Assembly (NCBI GenBank): GCA_003971905.1
Contig: RSEE01000053.1
Location: 62,001-126,000, forward strand
Length of the DNA stretch: 64,000 nucleotides
Source: Moniliella sp. 'wahieum'
Lineage: Eukaryota; Basidiomycota; Moniliellomycetes; Moniliellales; Moniliellaceae
Direction of reading: 5' to 3'
The notes below the pieces were generated by a model, which did not search any database, was not told where the DNA came from, and saw only the letters and a program-made list of their open reading frames with translations. The position numbers were made by a program, and so were the translations under genes. The number at the start of each line of letters is the position of its first letter. Position 1 is the first letter of the stretch. This document shows positions 10,991 to 23,172 of the stretch, one piece after another.

Positions 10991-13960
10991 ATGTTCTCCC
11001 GCCGCCACGCCGCCGTCGGGGGGACGCCCCCGAGCACGCCTTCGCAGTGCCCTCCTCCTCCCGCACGCCCAGCGCCATCGGCGCCGTCGCCCATTTTTAC
11101 CGACCCCGCCTTCCGCCTGTCGACGACCAACGACGCCTACGCGCCCGCGGCCCAGGCTTCCATCCATCCACGGCCAGTGCCAAGCAAGGCCCACACCCTG
11201 GCGCCTCCTTCGGCCCCACGCCGTCCCCTGATGCCATCTCGGACCGACCCGGCCTTGTACCCTCCTTCGCCCCCGCGCACAAACATCATCAACCACCGCC
11301 GCTGCCCTCCACGTTCACACTGCCCCTGGATATGCCCCCCTCCCTGCTCCCACCCCTACCTCTGGCGCTGGTACCCCGGCTTTCCCACCTATCCCCAGCT
11401 CCAACCCCGTCCCCAGCCCCAGCCCCCGTGCCTCCCCCTGCGCCTCCATCGACAATCAATTATACCGAGGAGAGCCGCGCAGCTCGGCGTCGGATGAGGG
11501 CAGGCAAGCCTCGTCCCCCCAGGGCTGCATCAGGGTGGGTGCCCGCCTCGATGCATCCTGAAGTAGCGGGAGCCGCCGGAAATGCCACATTCCCCTCCCA
11601 ACCCAAGAAGGAAGAGCTTCACCCTGCTCTATCTGGGTTGGGAGGCGTCAGAGCACGCAGCATTCGCCGTGCTCATCAACACCAGCAGCAGCCTTCACCT
11701 GTAACGGGGCCCCTGAATCGTCGCTCCACGCTTCGGAAACAAGTCATTCCGAGTGACGATCCCGAGCCCCCGATTGGGCAGTCCTTCTCTCCCCAAGGTG
11801 TAGAGGACCGAGTGACTCCGGTTCGTCGGCCTACCTTGGCGGAAATGGACGATTCCTTTGGTCCAGAGTGGGATGACCCCGATGCCCTCAAGGCTGCGCT
11901 GGGTCGCACGTTGAGCATGTGGAAATGCAGGTGTGTCTTGTTTTCCTTTGTTCGGCAAATGGCACTAACGTTGGACTGCACAGCCATGGACGTCGTCGAT
12001 GCAATGCCAGAAGCGATCGAGGTGAGGGATATACGTCGCTCGGGATCTTTGCGCCAACGACAGCGAGAAGGCAAAGGTATGGGTCGGCCAGATCCACCGG
12101 AAAGGTGCCACCCGTCCCTCTCTCGGCGGGGAACATGTTTCTTCAACAAGCGCAAGCGAGCCTCCGTTGCGTCGCGATCCTCTTCCCCCCCAAGCGGGAT
12201 CTTTCTCTTCTGCCGGCGCGATCCCTCCCGCCGAGAGCAACCCACTCCTTTGACGAAAGAGATCTCTGTCCGCCCACCTGTTACTTCTCCAGCGGATACA
12301 GACGCTGCCTATGCCGATCTCGACATGGATGAACTGGCGGGGGGGAGTGCTTCGGCCACTCAATCGTACGGGATGATCATTGAGGCATATGCTAACCCAT
12401 CGCCCAGTTCCGTCCATTCGCCCTCCCGTCCTTTCAGCTCAACTGCTCTCAATTCAACCGCATCCAATGCAGAAACGATGGCGCGCGAACGTCTCATTTC
12501 TGCACTGGAAAGTGGACCCCAACCAAGACATAGCGTTGCACAGCCAGAACTGCCACCGGCCTATCTGACCCAGATGCACAAGGCTCAGCGGCAGGGCCTG
12601 CCTATCGTATCCATGCCTAGGGACGGAGGAGCTAGTACTGCTCCCTCGAACCCGCCCCCTGCCCCTTTTTCAGCGGGTCAGGCTTACAATCAATCCCCTC
12701 GCCCCCCGGGTGGTCAGCCAACTTCCCCCACCACTTCAGTGCGCTCCTTACCCGTCGCTGGTCCCCATGCCCTGAGAGGATCCGCGCCCGGCCCTGTCCT
12801 CCAAGGTACCCCGCGCGTCCTTTGGAGGCATACGCGCACAGCCAGCGCCAACCTCGCTCATTGCAGACGTCGCCTCCCGGCTCCGGGGACAGCGAGGCCA
12901 AGTTCGCCGGGAACATCGAGGTTACAGTATTTACCTTCCCCTTCAGCCCACCAAACGCCCCCAAGGCCACCCTGTAGCTACCCGCGTACAGTCTCAGCAG
13001 TCCCGCCCGCCTCTCCCCCAGACACAACCGTCCGCACCCTCGCGCCAGCCCCCCGCCCCAGGCCAAGGTCGAGGTGCTCCCCCACCACCCCAACAATGGA
13101 CGAGTGCTCCCGGAACATATGCTTCGGTTCACGCTGTGGGATCCTCCCGCTCAGCACCCAGTTCAGCAGCACCCACGCAGAAAGCCTCGGTTCAGCGTGC
13201 TCAAGCTCCGCACCCACGGGGCAAGGTGTGCACTCTCCAACGCAGCCGCCCATGCAACTTCAGCCTCGTCCCCTCCCCCCCCGGGGACATGAAAAGGAAA
13301 AAGAAAAGGACAAGGACAAGCGAAGCTTTACCGCCTGGTTTGGGAAGCGGATGAAGAGTTGAGCAAAGGCACTAAAGTGCTTGGTGCGCTGTTTGGGAAG
13401 AAGAAGGAATCGCTTGCGCCCTTGCATCCTTCCAAAAAGAAGGCCAAGATTCAACGCTTCCCTGTCAACATGGAGCGGGCGATTTATCGACTGAGCCACT
13501 ACAAACTAGCGGATCCGCGTCGACCATTGAGCGAACAAGTGACGATCACCAACCTCATGTTCTGGTACTTGGCCTTGGTCAATAAGAAGTTGCGCTCATG
13601 CGAGGGGAACAGACGCTCTCGCGCCCTGCGATCGAAGAAGAAGGCATGTCTGGACCCAAGAAACTGTGTCGGATGGACTACCAGGTCAACCCAGAGCAGC
13701 CTCAGTGGGTCAGCTGAAAGTGGTCAAACCTCTGTCCCATTCTTACGGGTGGAGACGATACGCGCACCAAGAACCGATGGGAATGGAACACCATCCTGGC
13801 CCTCACCCCCCGAGGGGCGGGAACCCTTGGGCTGCAGCGAGGGGGGTTCAAGGGGGAATCGGACACCACTTGACCCATTCATCCTCAGGAGTACCGCGAC
13901 CTGCTTCGCCAGTGGCTTCTCGCCCAGTACGCTACTCTACCCAGGGGTAACTTGCTCTAG
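10991..13960 (+). CDS. Pro/Ser-rich protein with a Zds-like C-terminal domain
   Basis: The ATG at 10991 opens MFSRRHAAVGGTPP and a long proline-rich, disordered N-terminal half, mostly in one frame from 11047 to 13362. A short intron is likely at about 11930-11982 (gtgtgt...cacag). The C-terminal part carries a Lys-rich TAWFGKR / KVLGALFGKKK linker followed by FPVNMERAIYRLSHYKL and LSEQVTITNLMFWYLALVN. That matches my memory of the conserved C-terminal block of fungal Zds1/Zds2 regulators, which act with PP2A-Cdc55 in mitotic exit and polarity. QEYRDLLRQWLLAQYATLPRG lies just before the TAG at 13958-13960. Frame changes occur near 11290, 11915, 12920 and 13365. The family call rests on one motif block. 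Confidence 0.5.
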
Positions 13961-14345
13961 TAACGGATTTTTGTTTTTGAAACGGACGACTCGAAGACTG
14001 CTGGTCTCAACACTGAGGTTAGTCTGAAGGGGAGGTGGAGGGCTATAACAGAGTAACATGTATAGTGCTTTCGTTCTAAGGACTGCTGTACGATCTGTAC
14101 GCGGCGAGAATAGATACAAAGTCAGCTTGCTCCTCCACGGGGCCTCAACCCCCCTTCCGTTCACGTCATTGGCGTCGCCAGCTGGACTTTGCTCCATCTA
14201 TCCGCCCATTTCCATCCTGGGCATGAACGCTACCGTGGGACCACCGTGTATAATGCGGTCGCAGGCCCAAGTGTGGGCGGAATGGAGACAGCCAGCCTGT
14301 CGGCGGAATGCCGGGGGTAGCCCTCTTAGCTCCGGGCCGCCCTAA
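13961..14345. other. intergenic or intronic stretch
   Basis: No supported gene. It separates the Zds-like reading frame from the next plus-strand coding block. A sequence resembling a donor (gtaact) overlaps the preceding stop, so splicing across this stretch cannot be excluded. Confidence 0.3.
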
Positions 14346-16406
14346 TTGCCACTGCTTTTTTTTTTTACTTGGCTCCACCTTACTGGTGAACAGAAGCAGT
14401 TGCCATGGTCGCCTCGTCCCAAGCGGTGGGGCCAGCACTGTACTATCCTGGCCGAAGCTCTTCCCCATGCCCTCGACCAACTTTCTCTTGTTTCCTCGGA
14501 CGCCTACCAGCCGCCTGCCTGGGTTCGCGACGCAACCTGTGATGCTGGTGTCTACGCGGGGCCCTACACCATCCGCCTCGACGACCCCCTAGGTCTGCAC
14601 GCCAACCAGTTTCAGCTCACTGGGTACGCTTCGATACCAGATCGGCGCCAGCGGCTGGTTCACGCCCAGGCTCTGGCTCATGAGTTGACGTCCTGGACGA
14701 CCTGGCCCTTGCCCACCCCCTCGCATACATCGACCTCCTCTTGGCAGGCCACCACCTCGCTCTCTGCCGACGAAATGAGCATGGCGGAAACCGAGGACAT
14801 GGCCCGGTTTGCTCGTATCCTCGATGGTGACTGGTCCCATCCACCACAGCCTCAGCTGGCGATGCTGCTTCCCCGACTTGTGGATGAGATGGCGCAGGAC
14901 CACCGCCTACGCGTCCTTGCCACCAAATGGTCAAGGCCAAAGGGACATGCGCCGCCTACTGCATCTCTTCCACTTGACCTCAGTCTATTTCACTCTTCCC
15001 AGTCCTGAAACAAGGATAATCTCACTTTCGGCGCTTCGGTTTGTGCGAAACATGCTCGCTGCTGGTGGGGAACGGGTACAAACGCGAGTCCTCACCCTCT
15101 TGTCCGTGATGGACCAAAGCGTGCTTTTACGCCTCACATCGGGGCAATCGTGGAAAGCGAGGACGATGTCCCTCTGGCACGTACATTTGTGCAAATCTTG
15201 GCCAACTGCACTACCCGCTGCGAAGGGGCACAGACCAAGTTCTGGGCTATGGTCTATTCCCACTCTTCCTCAGTAGGACCCACCTTTCTCCAACGTCTAA
15301 TGGAGATGAACGACGCCAAAATCGCCTCTGCGGTCCGAGTCCTTCTTCTCAATTGTGTGCTTCCCACCGCACCGGCGCAACATTACGCGCCAACTTCCTC
15401 GCGTCCGCTCCCCCAGCCCACCCTGTTTTGCGGATTCTGTTGCATAGCGCACATCGAACGCTTGAACAGCTCCTCTCATCCGAAGAAAATCCAGAGGAAG
15501 CCGCACCAGCAGAGGGGGAGATCTGCTGCAACTGGACCATGCGGTGCTCAAACTGCTATTTCAACGCGGCTTGCTGGGATCGATCGTATCCTGGTTAGGA
15601 ACTGGTCTCTCCACTGAGCTCGTGGCGCTATTCAAGTTCTTCGATGCCTACCTCGACGGCGGGGCGGATAGATACGAGCCTACCTCTGACAATGAGGGAG
15701 ACGCCCCCGCTCTGTGGGCCATCTGGGTCTCTCTCAGTGGAAAAATGGGCGCTCCTCGCTTGCCCTGAGGGTCCTGAAGCCAAAAGCGAGATCGTAGCAC
15801 TGCATCAAGCTTTGGTTGTGCTTCTGCAGATTCTCTGTGCATTCATCTATCCTGCCCAACAAGGAGAGGTCACCTCCACTGGAACAGAGATGCTCAAAGT
15901 GGGACAATGGTTCGTTCATCGCTTCAGAGGAGGGAATGGAAAATTTGGTATCCTCCTCCAAGCGGTCGTCAAGTTTTCCCCGCCGCTTTCTCCCTTCAAG
16001 GGGGGCAAATTGGACTCAGTTCCAGAGGGACACGCCTTGAGCCATACCGGTCGCACCGCCCACATGGAAGGCAAGACCGACCTTCCGTACTTGAAACGAG
16101 ATCTGCTCCGCCTTCTGACCGGACTTGTTTTTCTCTCCCCCCGCGCGTCGACTGAAGAACGGGAGAGAGTGAAACAAGTGCAAGACCGTGTGCACCAAGC
16201 GGGTGGTCTGTACATGTGCTTAACCTGACCCAGTGGACGAGGCCAATCCCTACATGCGGGAGCACGCGATCCTTGCGCTCGCTAGCCTGCTCAAGCACAA
16301 CATCGCCATCCAACAAGCTGTCGCACAGCTCCAGCCGCAGGAGATGGACCAGGCACAGGCTTGGCAGCAGGCTCGGCAGCAAGCCTTACAGCAAGCACGG
16401 GCTTAG
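14346..16406 (+). CDS. ataxin-10 (CTR86) family protein
   Basis: A helical armadillo-like protein. The diagnostic C-terminal block reads YLKRDLLRLLTGLVF, then VQDRVHQAGGLY, then DEANPYMREHAILALASLL, the fungal ataxin-10 homology domain, and ends LQQARA at the TAG 16404-16406. Upstream helical frames include ETRIISLSALRFVRNML, LARTFVQILANCTTRCEG and LLFQRGLLGSIVSWLGTG, together about 600 residues. The N-terminal frame 14346-15006 is coding-like, but I cannot confirm it belongs to the same gene or place the start codon. Frame shifts lie near 14930, 15150, 15350, 15540, 15765 and 16210. Yeast members have been linked to cytokinesis and copper phenotypes, so the molecular role is uncertain. Confidence 0.7.
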
Positions 16407-16577
16407 TTGATATGATCCATATCCTATTGTACCGTTTAGTCATCTATCTTTACTGCATTCTCTCCCCATCCATCGTCTCTTTGCTCAATCTATAACGCGT
16501 GCCGCCCGGGCTACTCGCCAGACACGAGCCTCGTATCGTCAAGAAGCGCGAGAGCGGCGCGTCCAGTTTCTATTAGT

Positions 16578-16771
16578 CTATTCCCGTGGTGGTGGGGGGG
16601 AGGCGGGGGCATCGCCAATCATCAAGAACCAAGACTCGGTAACTATCCTTCGGCAGTTGAGGATGAAGTTCTGCATCTGGGCATTGGCCAGCCTGGAGAT
16701 GAAAGAGGCAATTACCTCGGGGGCGACGTCTGACCCGTATTTGGTGCGTCGAGGTGTGGATGTTTTGGCTT
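16578..16771 (-). CDS. orphan C-terminal exon of an unknown protein
   Basis: Reading the minus strand, an open frame from the in-frame TAA near 16770 encodes KTSTPRRTKYGSDVAPEV, then SFISRLANAQMQNFILN, then RRIVTESWFLMIGDAP, and ends PPPPRE at the TAG (16578-16580). The amphipathic character and lack of low complexity make it coding-like. The upstream part of the gene is not resolved. A candidate exon with ELGAIEFADPPSPP lies near 16880-16930 on the same strand. I do not recognise the family. Confidence 0.4.
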
Positions 16772-17177
16772 ACGCCAAGGGTGGGTGCTCCACCTATGCT
16801 CAACAGGCTACAGGCGTGTACAATGCCTCTGGACTGAAAGGGGAGCGGGGCTGATGATGTGGTGGAAGTGCATAGAAGCAGAAAGGGAGGGGGGGCTGGG
16901 CGGGTCAGCAAATTCGATGGCTCCCAGTTCCTATGTCCGACTGGTCATGACATTGACAGCGGTCGCTGTGTCCTGAAATGTTGCAGCACTGGCGCACTGA
17001 GTGCATTGGCTGGTCTTAACGCGCGTGCGTGACATGTGGCAAGGCGTGTGGCGATGCGTGGACGAAGGTGTGAATAACCCCGGCTTGGCTGTTGCCCTCG
17101 CAAGACGCCCTCGGCTCCACCGACCATCGGCATCCCTCTATCTGCATCATCACGAGCCCACTGTGTCCCCCTCCCAG

Positions 17178-17807
17178 ATGACAGGCGGCACCGCCGCCTC
17201 GGCAGCAGCCTACCATGCACGCATTGCCGCCCACGAACAGGCTATGCTCAGTGCCCGCCGCCAAGCCGTCGCCTCTGCCCGAGAACGGCGGTCCCCACTT
17301 GCGGAGCCAGTCCCATCCCAGCACCAGCACCACGCCAGCACCAGTGACTGTACCCCCTCTGTTCGACGTGCCACCCACCCTGCACCACCTTCCCGCCCCA
17401 CTGCACCGAAACTGCGCCATCCTCCTTCTATTCCACGACCTCGGCCTCCACCTTCAGGAGACCTACAAGACGAAGCCGACATGGCTGAAGACCTCGAGTT
17501 TGCCCATACCATTTGGCACGCAGAAGCCCTTGTCACAACAGGGGGAAGCGGCCGCAGCGCAAACGTATGCCCTCGACCCTGATCGACTATTGACATGGAG
17601 ATGGTGGAGGATGCGGAGGAACCTCCACCTGATATCATGTGGGTGGAAAGCGACGACGAGTTTGCCCTCGATCCCGAAGAGTTGAGCATCTTACTCCAGG
17701 CCCGCGATCCAACACAAGAAGAGGAAGGTATGGCTGTTGTCCCGGCTCAGAAAGAGGGGAAAGCTGGGGTGAGCATGGATCAGCATGCTTCCATGGCCCT
17801 GGACTAA
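17178..17807 (+). CDS. unknown protein with acidic C-terminus
   Basis: The ATG at 17178 begins MTGGTAASAAAYHARIAAHE, an Ala/Arg-rich helix (LSARRQAVASARERR), followed by a Pro/Ser-rich linker. After frame changes near 17290-17590 the frame 17595-17807 gives DMEMVEDAEEPPPDIMWVE, SDDEFALDPEELSILLQA and the stop at 17805-17807. It is about 200 residues with an acidic C-terminal third. An exact TGACATGTG word lies about 150 bp upstream of the ATG. No family recognised. Confidence 0.45.
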
Positions 17808-18065
17808 ATGGATTCCCGCTCGTCATAGGCATGTTGATCATGAGCGGCCCGCAAGCATTGTTAACTCGAGCGTGGTGCAGCAGGTGGTGCAGACGCCACC
17901 ACAAAGTGGGGTTTCGGGAGAGTTTTTGCAAGCATAGAGCACAATCTTATTTTCAAAAAAGCTATTTGCGCGGATTTGCGCGGCCCGACCAACGTCCAAC
18001 GCCGAGCAGGACTCAAATTGAATCTCTACTTGCTCGTGGCTTTGCCCCACCACCCGCCACTCCTA

Positions 18066-19168
<1,103 letters not shown>

Positions 19169-19431
19169 TCTGGGCCGCGGTGGGTGAGAAATGCGAAATG
19201 GTTGCCCCATTGGGCTGTCTTGCCCTTACCCCCTCCGCAACTATGTCGCTCCCTGTCCCTGCCTCCCGAGGAAGAGGAAGAAGAAGAAGAGGAGGAACCC
19301 GGGATGCGTCTGATGCGGGGGATGTAACCTGTACCCTGGATCTTGTCCTGTTTGTCCTGCATAAGCTATGATTGTACTTTTCACGTCCGTGGCGCTAGGC
19401 AAGAAGTCACCAACGAGATAAACAAATATCG

Positions 19432-20300
19432 TTAGGTAGTCAGTGTTGGTTGCTCCCCGCGCAGCTGGGACCACTGAGACGAAAGAATCATGAGGTTGGC
19501 ATACCCAACTGAGCCACCTTCTGCCGTGCCTGGTCCGCGTCGGCAACCATCTGAAATGATACAAACGCGAACCCTTTGCCCCGTCCGTCTCCCGATCCCG
19601 CCGACGACACCCGGGTCACCTGACCAAAGCGACCAAAGAGTTGCCGCAAGTCCCCCTCCTCCACCTCTTCTGAAAGCTTGGTCACATACAACATTGGCTG
19701 CTCGTCGCGCGACCCGCCACCATCGAGGCAGGACTAAAGTGTGACGTAGCTCCTTCCTGGCCGGGAAGAACGTAGCACTCAGTGCGTGCAGCCGCACTGG
19801 CACACAACGCGTTAGAGGGGTGGTTAAGTGTCCATTGTCTGGTCCGTGTCCAGTCCTTCCCCCACAGCGGAAACAAGTGTGCCCTTGTATGGACAGCGGG
19901 TGGTGAAGTGGTCCCCGCGGCAGCAGCACGACTGGGTCTTCTTCCTTGCAACTGATTCGCATTGCATCTTCGACAGATGGCTCGGCTCTGCCTTGGCGGC
20001 ACCAACCAGCATGAAACATAGTGGTGTGTTTTCGACGACCGTGGTGGTGTTGTACCCACCCTCTTAATAAGCCAGAGGAGGATCCGTGCTCTTTACCAAC
20101 TTGTGGGACGCTAGGCTTGCCGGGGGCCGTGGCTGCAGAAGGACTTGAGAATGGACAAGGGTGCAGCGCACACTCTGTCAGACCAGTGGAGAGAAATAGT
20201 GATCTTGACACCACCATTTCGTCGCGCTCCTGGAATCGTAACGTCACCATCCTCGCAATGTCATGTAGGAAGGGCAAGTGAGTGATACCCGGAGACAACA
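19432..20300 (-). CDS. TIF35: translation initiation factor eIF3 subunit g
   Basis: RNA-binding subunit of eIF3 acting in scanning. The C-terminal RRM is clear: LYVTKLSEEVEEGDLRQLF (RNP2 side), RGKGFAFVSFQ (RNP1), ending WSQLRGEQPTLTT at the TAA 19432-19434. Upstream is the zinc-knuckle remnant CRGDHFTTRCPYKGTL, and before it NTTTVVENTPLCFML and FGKEHGSSSGL match the eIF3g middle region. The N-terminus is not resolved; 20300 is an approximate limit. Frame breaks occur at about 20095 (TTT read as TT), 20060, 19930, 19830 and 19490. Confidence 0.85.
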
Positions 20301-20619
20301 CAAGCGTGAGGCGCACTGTGCTGGACGCGGGCGAGAAGCAACAGCGGTCATTGTAGGTGATGGCAGTGGCGGTGGCAGCGGCGGCGGTACCAGTAACCAG
20401 CAACCAGCAATCACAACGTGCTTTAAGCATTCTCGGGACCAGCCGCTATGCTCCCCCCACGCAAGTGCTCCCAAATTGGGAACAGGGCAAAGGGCACGGG
20501 GGCAGTGGGGCGGCCAGCGCCCTGCCCTTACCCCCCGCCTCCTTTACCCCGTTCCGCCCCTCTTCCGCCCGGCTGGTCTTCCGATGCGAGCTGGCTTAAT
20601 TTTTCCAGTGCGCGCTACC

Positions 20620-22216
20620 ATGATGCGTGCGCTGGCGCTGGGCTCTCGCGTGCCCGGGAGGCCATGGGAGCTACGTTTGGCCATGGCCTTGCCGTGCGCC
20701 AGTCCCAGTCCCAGCCTCTTCCTCTGTGCTTGTCCGCCGCCTTGCGACACACGCTTCACCCCCTGTTCCGCCTGTTGCGCGTGAGCTGCCGCCTCGGCCG
20801 GATGTGGCTCCGCTTAGTCCCCCTCGACTGACTTGCCCTTCCCCACGCCGCGTCCTACCGGCCCCGCCAGTGCCGGGATGGACTTTGAAGTGCACGATCT
20901 GGACCCGGCGGCGCTGCGCTCTAGTCGTCGGTTGGCTGTGCGCTTAGAGTTGGCCCGGGTGGCGAGAAGGAGCCGGGGCTATTGAAGGATTTGGGGTTGA
21001 AACGCAAGCCATTGCCTATGGTCCCTCGTATCACGCCTCACGCCACGACGGAGGACATGCTAGCTGCGGTCGAAAGGACGATTGGACTTCCTCTGCCACC
21101 CGTCCTGGCCGCCCAGGCAATTACCCATGAATCATGGAAGTACGGAACGAGTTTTGCGGGACACAATCGTCGCTTGTCATTTGTAGGGCGCAAAGTACTC
21201 AAGATGCTGATGGCAATGTTTTTCCATTCCCACTTGCCTGCCGGGGTGAGCATGGCGGCGCTACAAGAACGGGAACAAGTGTCGCAGGTACTGTACGAGC
21301 CCAACCAAAGTCTTTCTTACCTGGCAGACGGTGACAGAGAAGCGGGGGGTGCAGAGCCCCCTCCGTCGCGGCCGTACGATGTGTTGCTCAACACACTTCA
21401 TCTTGGTGGGTCCGTGGGCGAGCACCTGCACTTGGAGCAAGTACTGCGCTGGTCACCTAAAAAAGTCACTCCCGGCATGGGCCAGCTATGCAAGGACACG
21501 TACCCCACAGTCGAGGCGTATGAGAACCAAGTTCGTGCCCAAGGCAGTCCGCAGGGCATCCCACTTCCCACGGGCGCCTTCCTTCCGGCTGGGCCTACCG
21601 CCCTCAGACGATCGGGGAAGCGCGCTACTCATTTCTGGCGGATCCGAGGCGTGGCCGTCGAAGCGCTAATGGGCGCCGTGTACCATCACCACGGCCTCGC
21701 CGCGGCACAGACCTTGTTCCATGCTAAATACTTACCTGGCCTAACGGCTCGTGGGACCATGCCCAAACTGAGGTCAAAGGAGGAGTACAACCACTTGTCA
21801 CTGGACTTGTACCCGGTCCGTGGCCGCGCTCGCATCCTGCCTGGGCCGAGCTGGCAGCAGCAATCGAGTCCAACACCCCAGCTGCATTGGAGCAACTTTC
21901 CGCTCTCTCCCAACGCGCACGAGCAACATCTTCCCACAGGTGGGCACATTGGCGACTGCGTAAAAAATTCACTTGCATGCCTCATGCATGCGTCATGGGT
22001 TCATGGGTTCATGGGTACAATGGGAGAAAGTATGGATTCGTAGCGAGCGTGTCACCGTCTCATTCGTCTTCCCCTTCTCCCGGCGGTAGGCGCCATGGCA
22101 TCGACTTTGTGCACCGCAGTGGAGAACGGTGGGAGACGTACCTGCTCTGCACGGTTGGCGTTGATCAACTGAGGCGCCAAATGGCCCATTCCTCTGGACC
22201 GGGCGCGTCGGAATAG
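20620..22216 (+). CDS. mitochondrial large-subunit ribosomal protein with RNase III fold (mL57/MrpL15-like)
   Basis: From the ATG at 20620 the frames give an Arg/Ser-rich presequence (SSSVLVRRLATHASPP), typical of mitochondrial import, then MDFEVHDLDPAALRSSRR and a long frame from 20982. That frame contains VLAAQAITHESWKYGTSF, NRRLSFVGRKVLKM and RGVAVEALMGAVYHHHGLA. These resemble the RNase III fold, but the acidic catalytic signature is absent, as in mL57 and mL44 ribosomal proteins. A helical tail (ELAAAIESNTPAALEQL) leads to a probable last intron (about 21939-22088) and a final exon ending GASE at 22216. Frame changes near 20800, 20950 and 21830. The mL57 versus mL44 choice is uncertain. 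Confidence 0.6.
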
Positions 22217-23172
22217 GTGTAAGCTTGGATCTGGAACAAGCCTACGAGCGGGGTCAGTACAATTTCTCCACGACTACCAAACACACCAAGCGGGGGGGGT
22301 CCGTCGAGTAAAGGAAGGAATGTACAGCTCGCTGTGATCTGCCTTATGATAGCTGCAATCTCTCTGTGCGTATATTATCCGTCTTCTTTTTCGCCGATGC
22401 GGTCTGAGGCGCAGCTGCGGCCTGGGCCTGGGCCATAGCGGGAGACGGACAGGGTGGATGGGGGTGCCGGTGACATGCATGACAGGTGACATGCCCAAGA
22501 TCAACGTAACTTGTAACACCCAACCATAAATCACCCTCGCCTAATAACCTCAGGCCTAACATGTAACACCTCAACCCTTCAACTGAGGGAGGGTTCAATT
22601 TCAATGTCCGGGTCTCACTTCTAGCAAGTAGCTTCAAGCTTCATTAGGCCTTAGGTCAGTCCAAATATTGTGGGGTAATTCGATACCCACTCAGCCCCCC
22701 TCGGCCTCATCAATTCTCTGCCGCAGCGCGCAAAACACCTTCGATACCCCTGGTGTTCGCCACGCGATGAACCTCTTCCTCGTATTCCCGTCGTTTCTCC
22801 CAGTGCAGTACCGCGGGTACCTCGAGCTGTTTGGAAGAGAGATAAACAAGTGTGGAGATAAGATCGACAGAAGATAGAGAGATAGAGATAGATGATAGTA
22901 TAGATCGATAGATAAATGGTTGTGGATGGATGGAAGAGGAAAATGGATGTGGATGGATGGATAGAGCAAAATAAGACAAGTAGTAGCATCTCACAACCCG
23001 ATGGGAAACGCAAGTGTAGGTACAAATACACGAACGATATATGCGCGATGCGCAATGCGCAATACGGCCGCCTAGTTAAGCACGGACGACGAACGACTGC
23101 ATGACGGCGCGATGACGGCTGACGCGCTGTGACATGTGACAGGCGTTGGCGTTCTGCCCAACCGCTCACACA
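22217..23172. other. intergenic region between convergent genes
   Basis: 3' flanks of the mitochondrial ribosomal protein gene (+) and the Skt5 gene (-). It holds TGACATGC words at 22471-22495, a TTCAAGCTTC word at 22631-22640, a GATA-rich stretch at 22855-22925 and an exact GTGACATGTGAC at 23129-23140. A minus-strand frame reads through from Skt5 to 22651 but is low complexity (Tyr/Ser/Leu) and not credible as protein. Confidence 0.5.

Noticed and set aside
22651..23172. C-terminal extension of Skt5 by 170 codons
   Set aside because: The sequence is Tyr/Leu/Ser low complexity from GATA repeats and follows the natural CVVM end.
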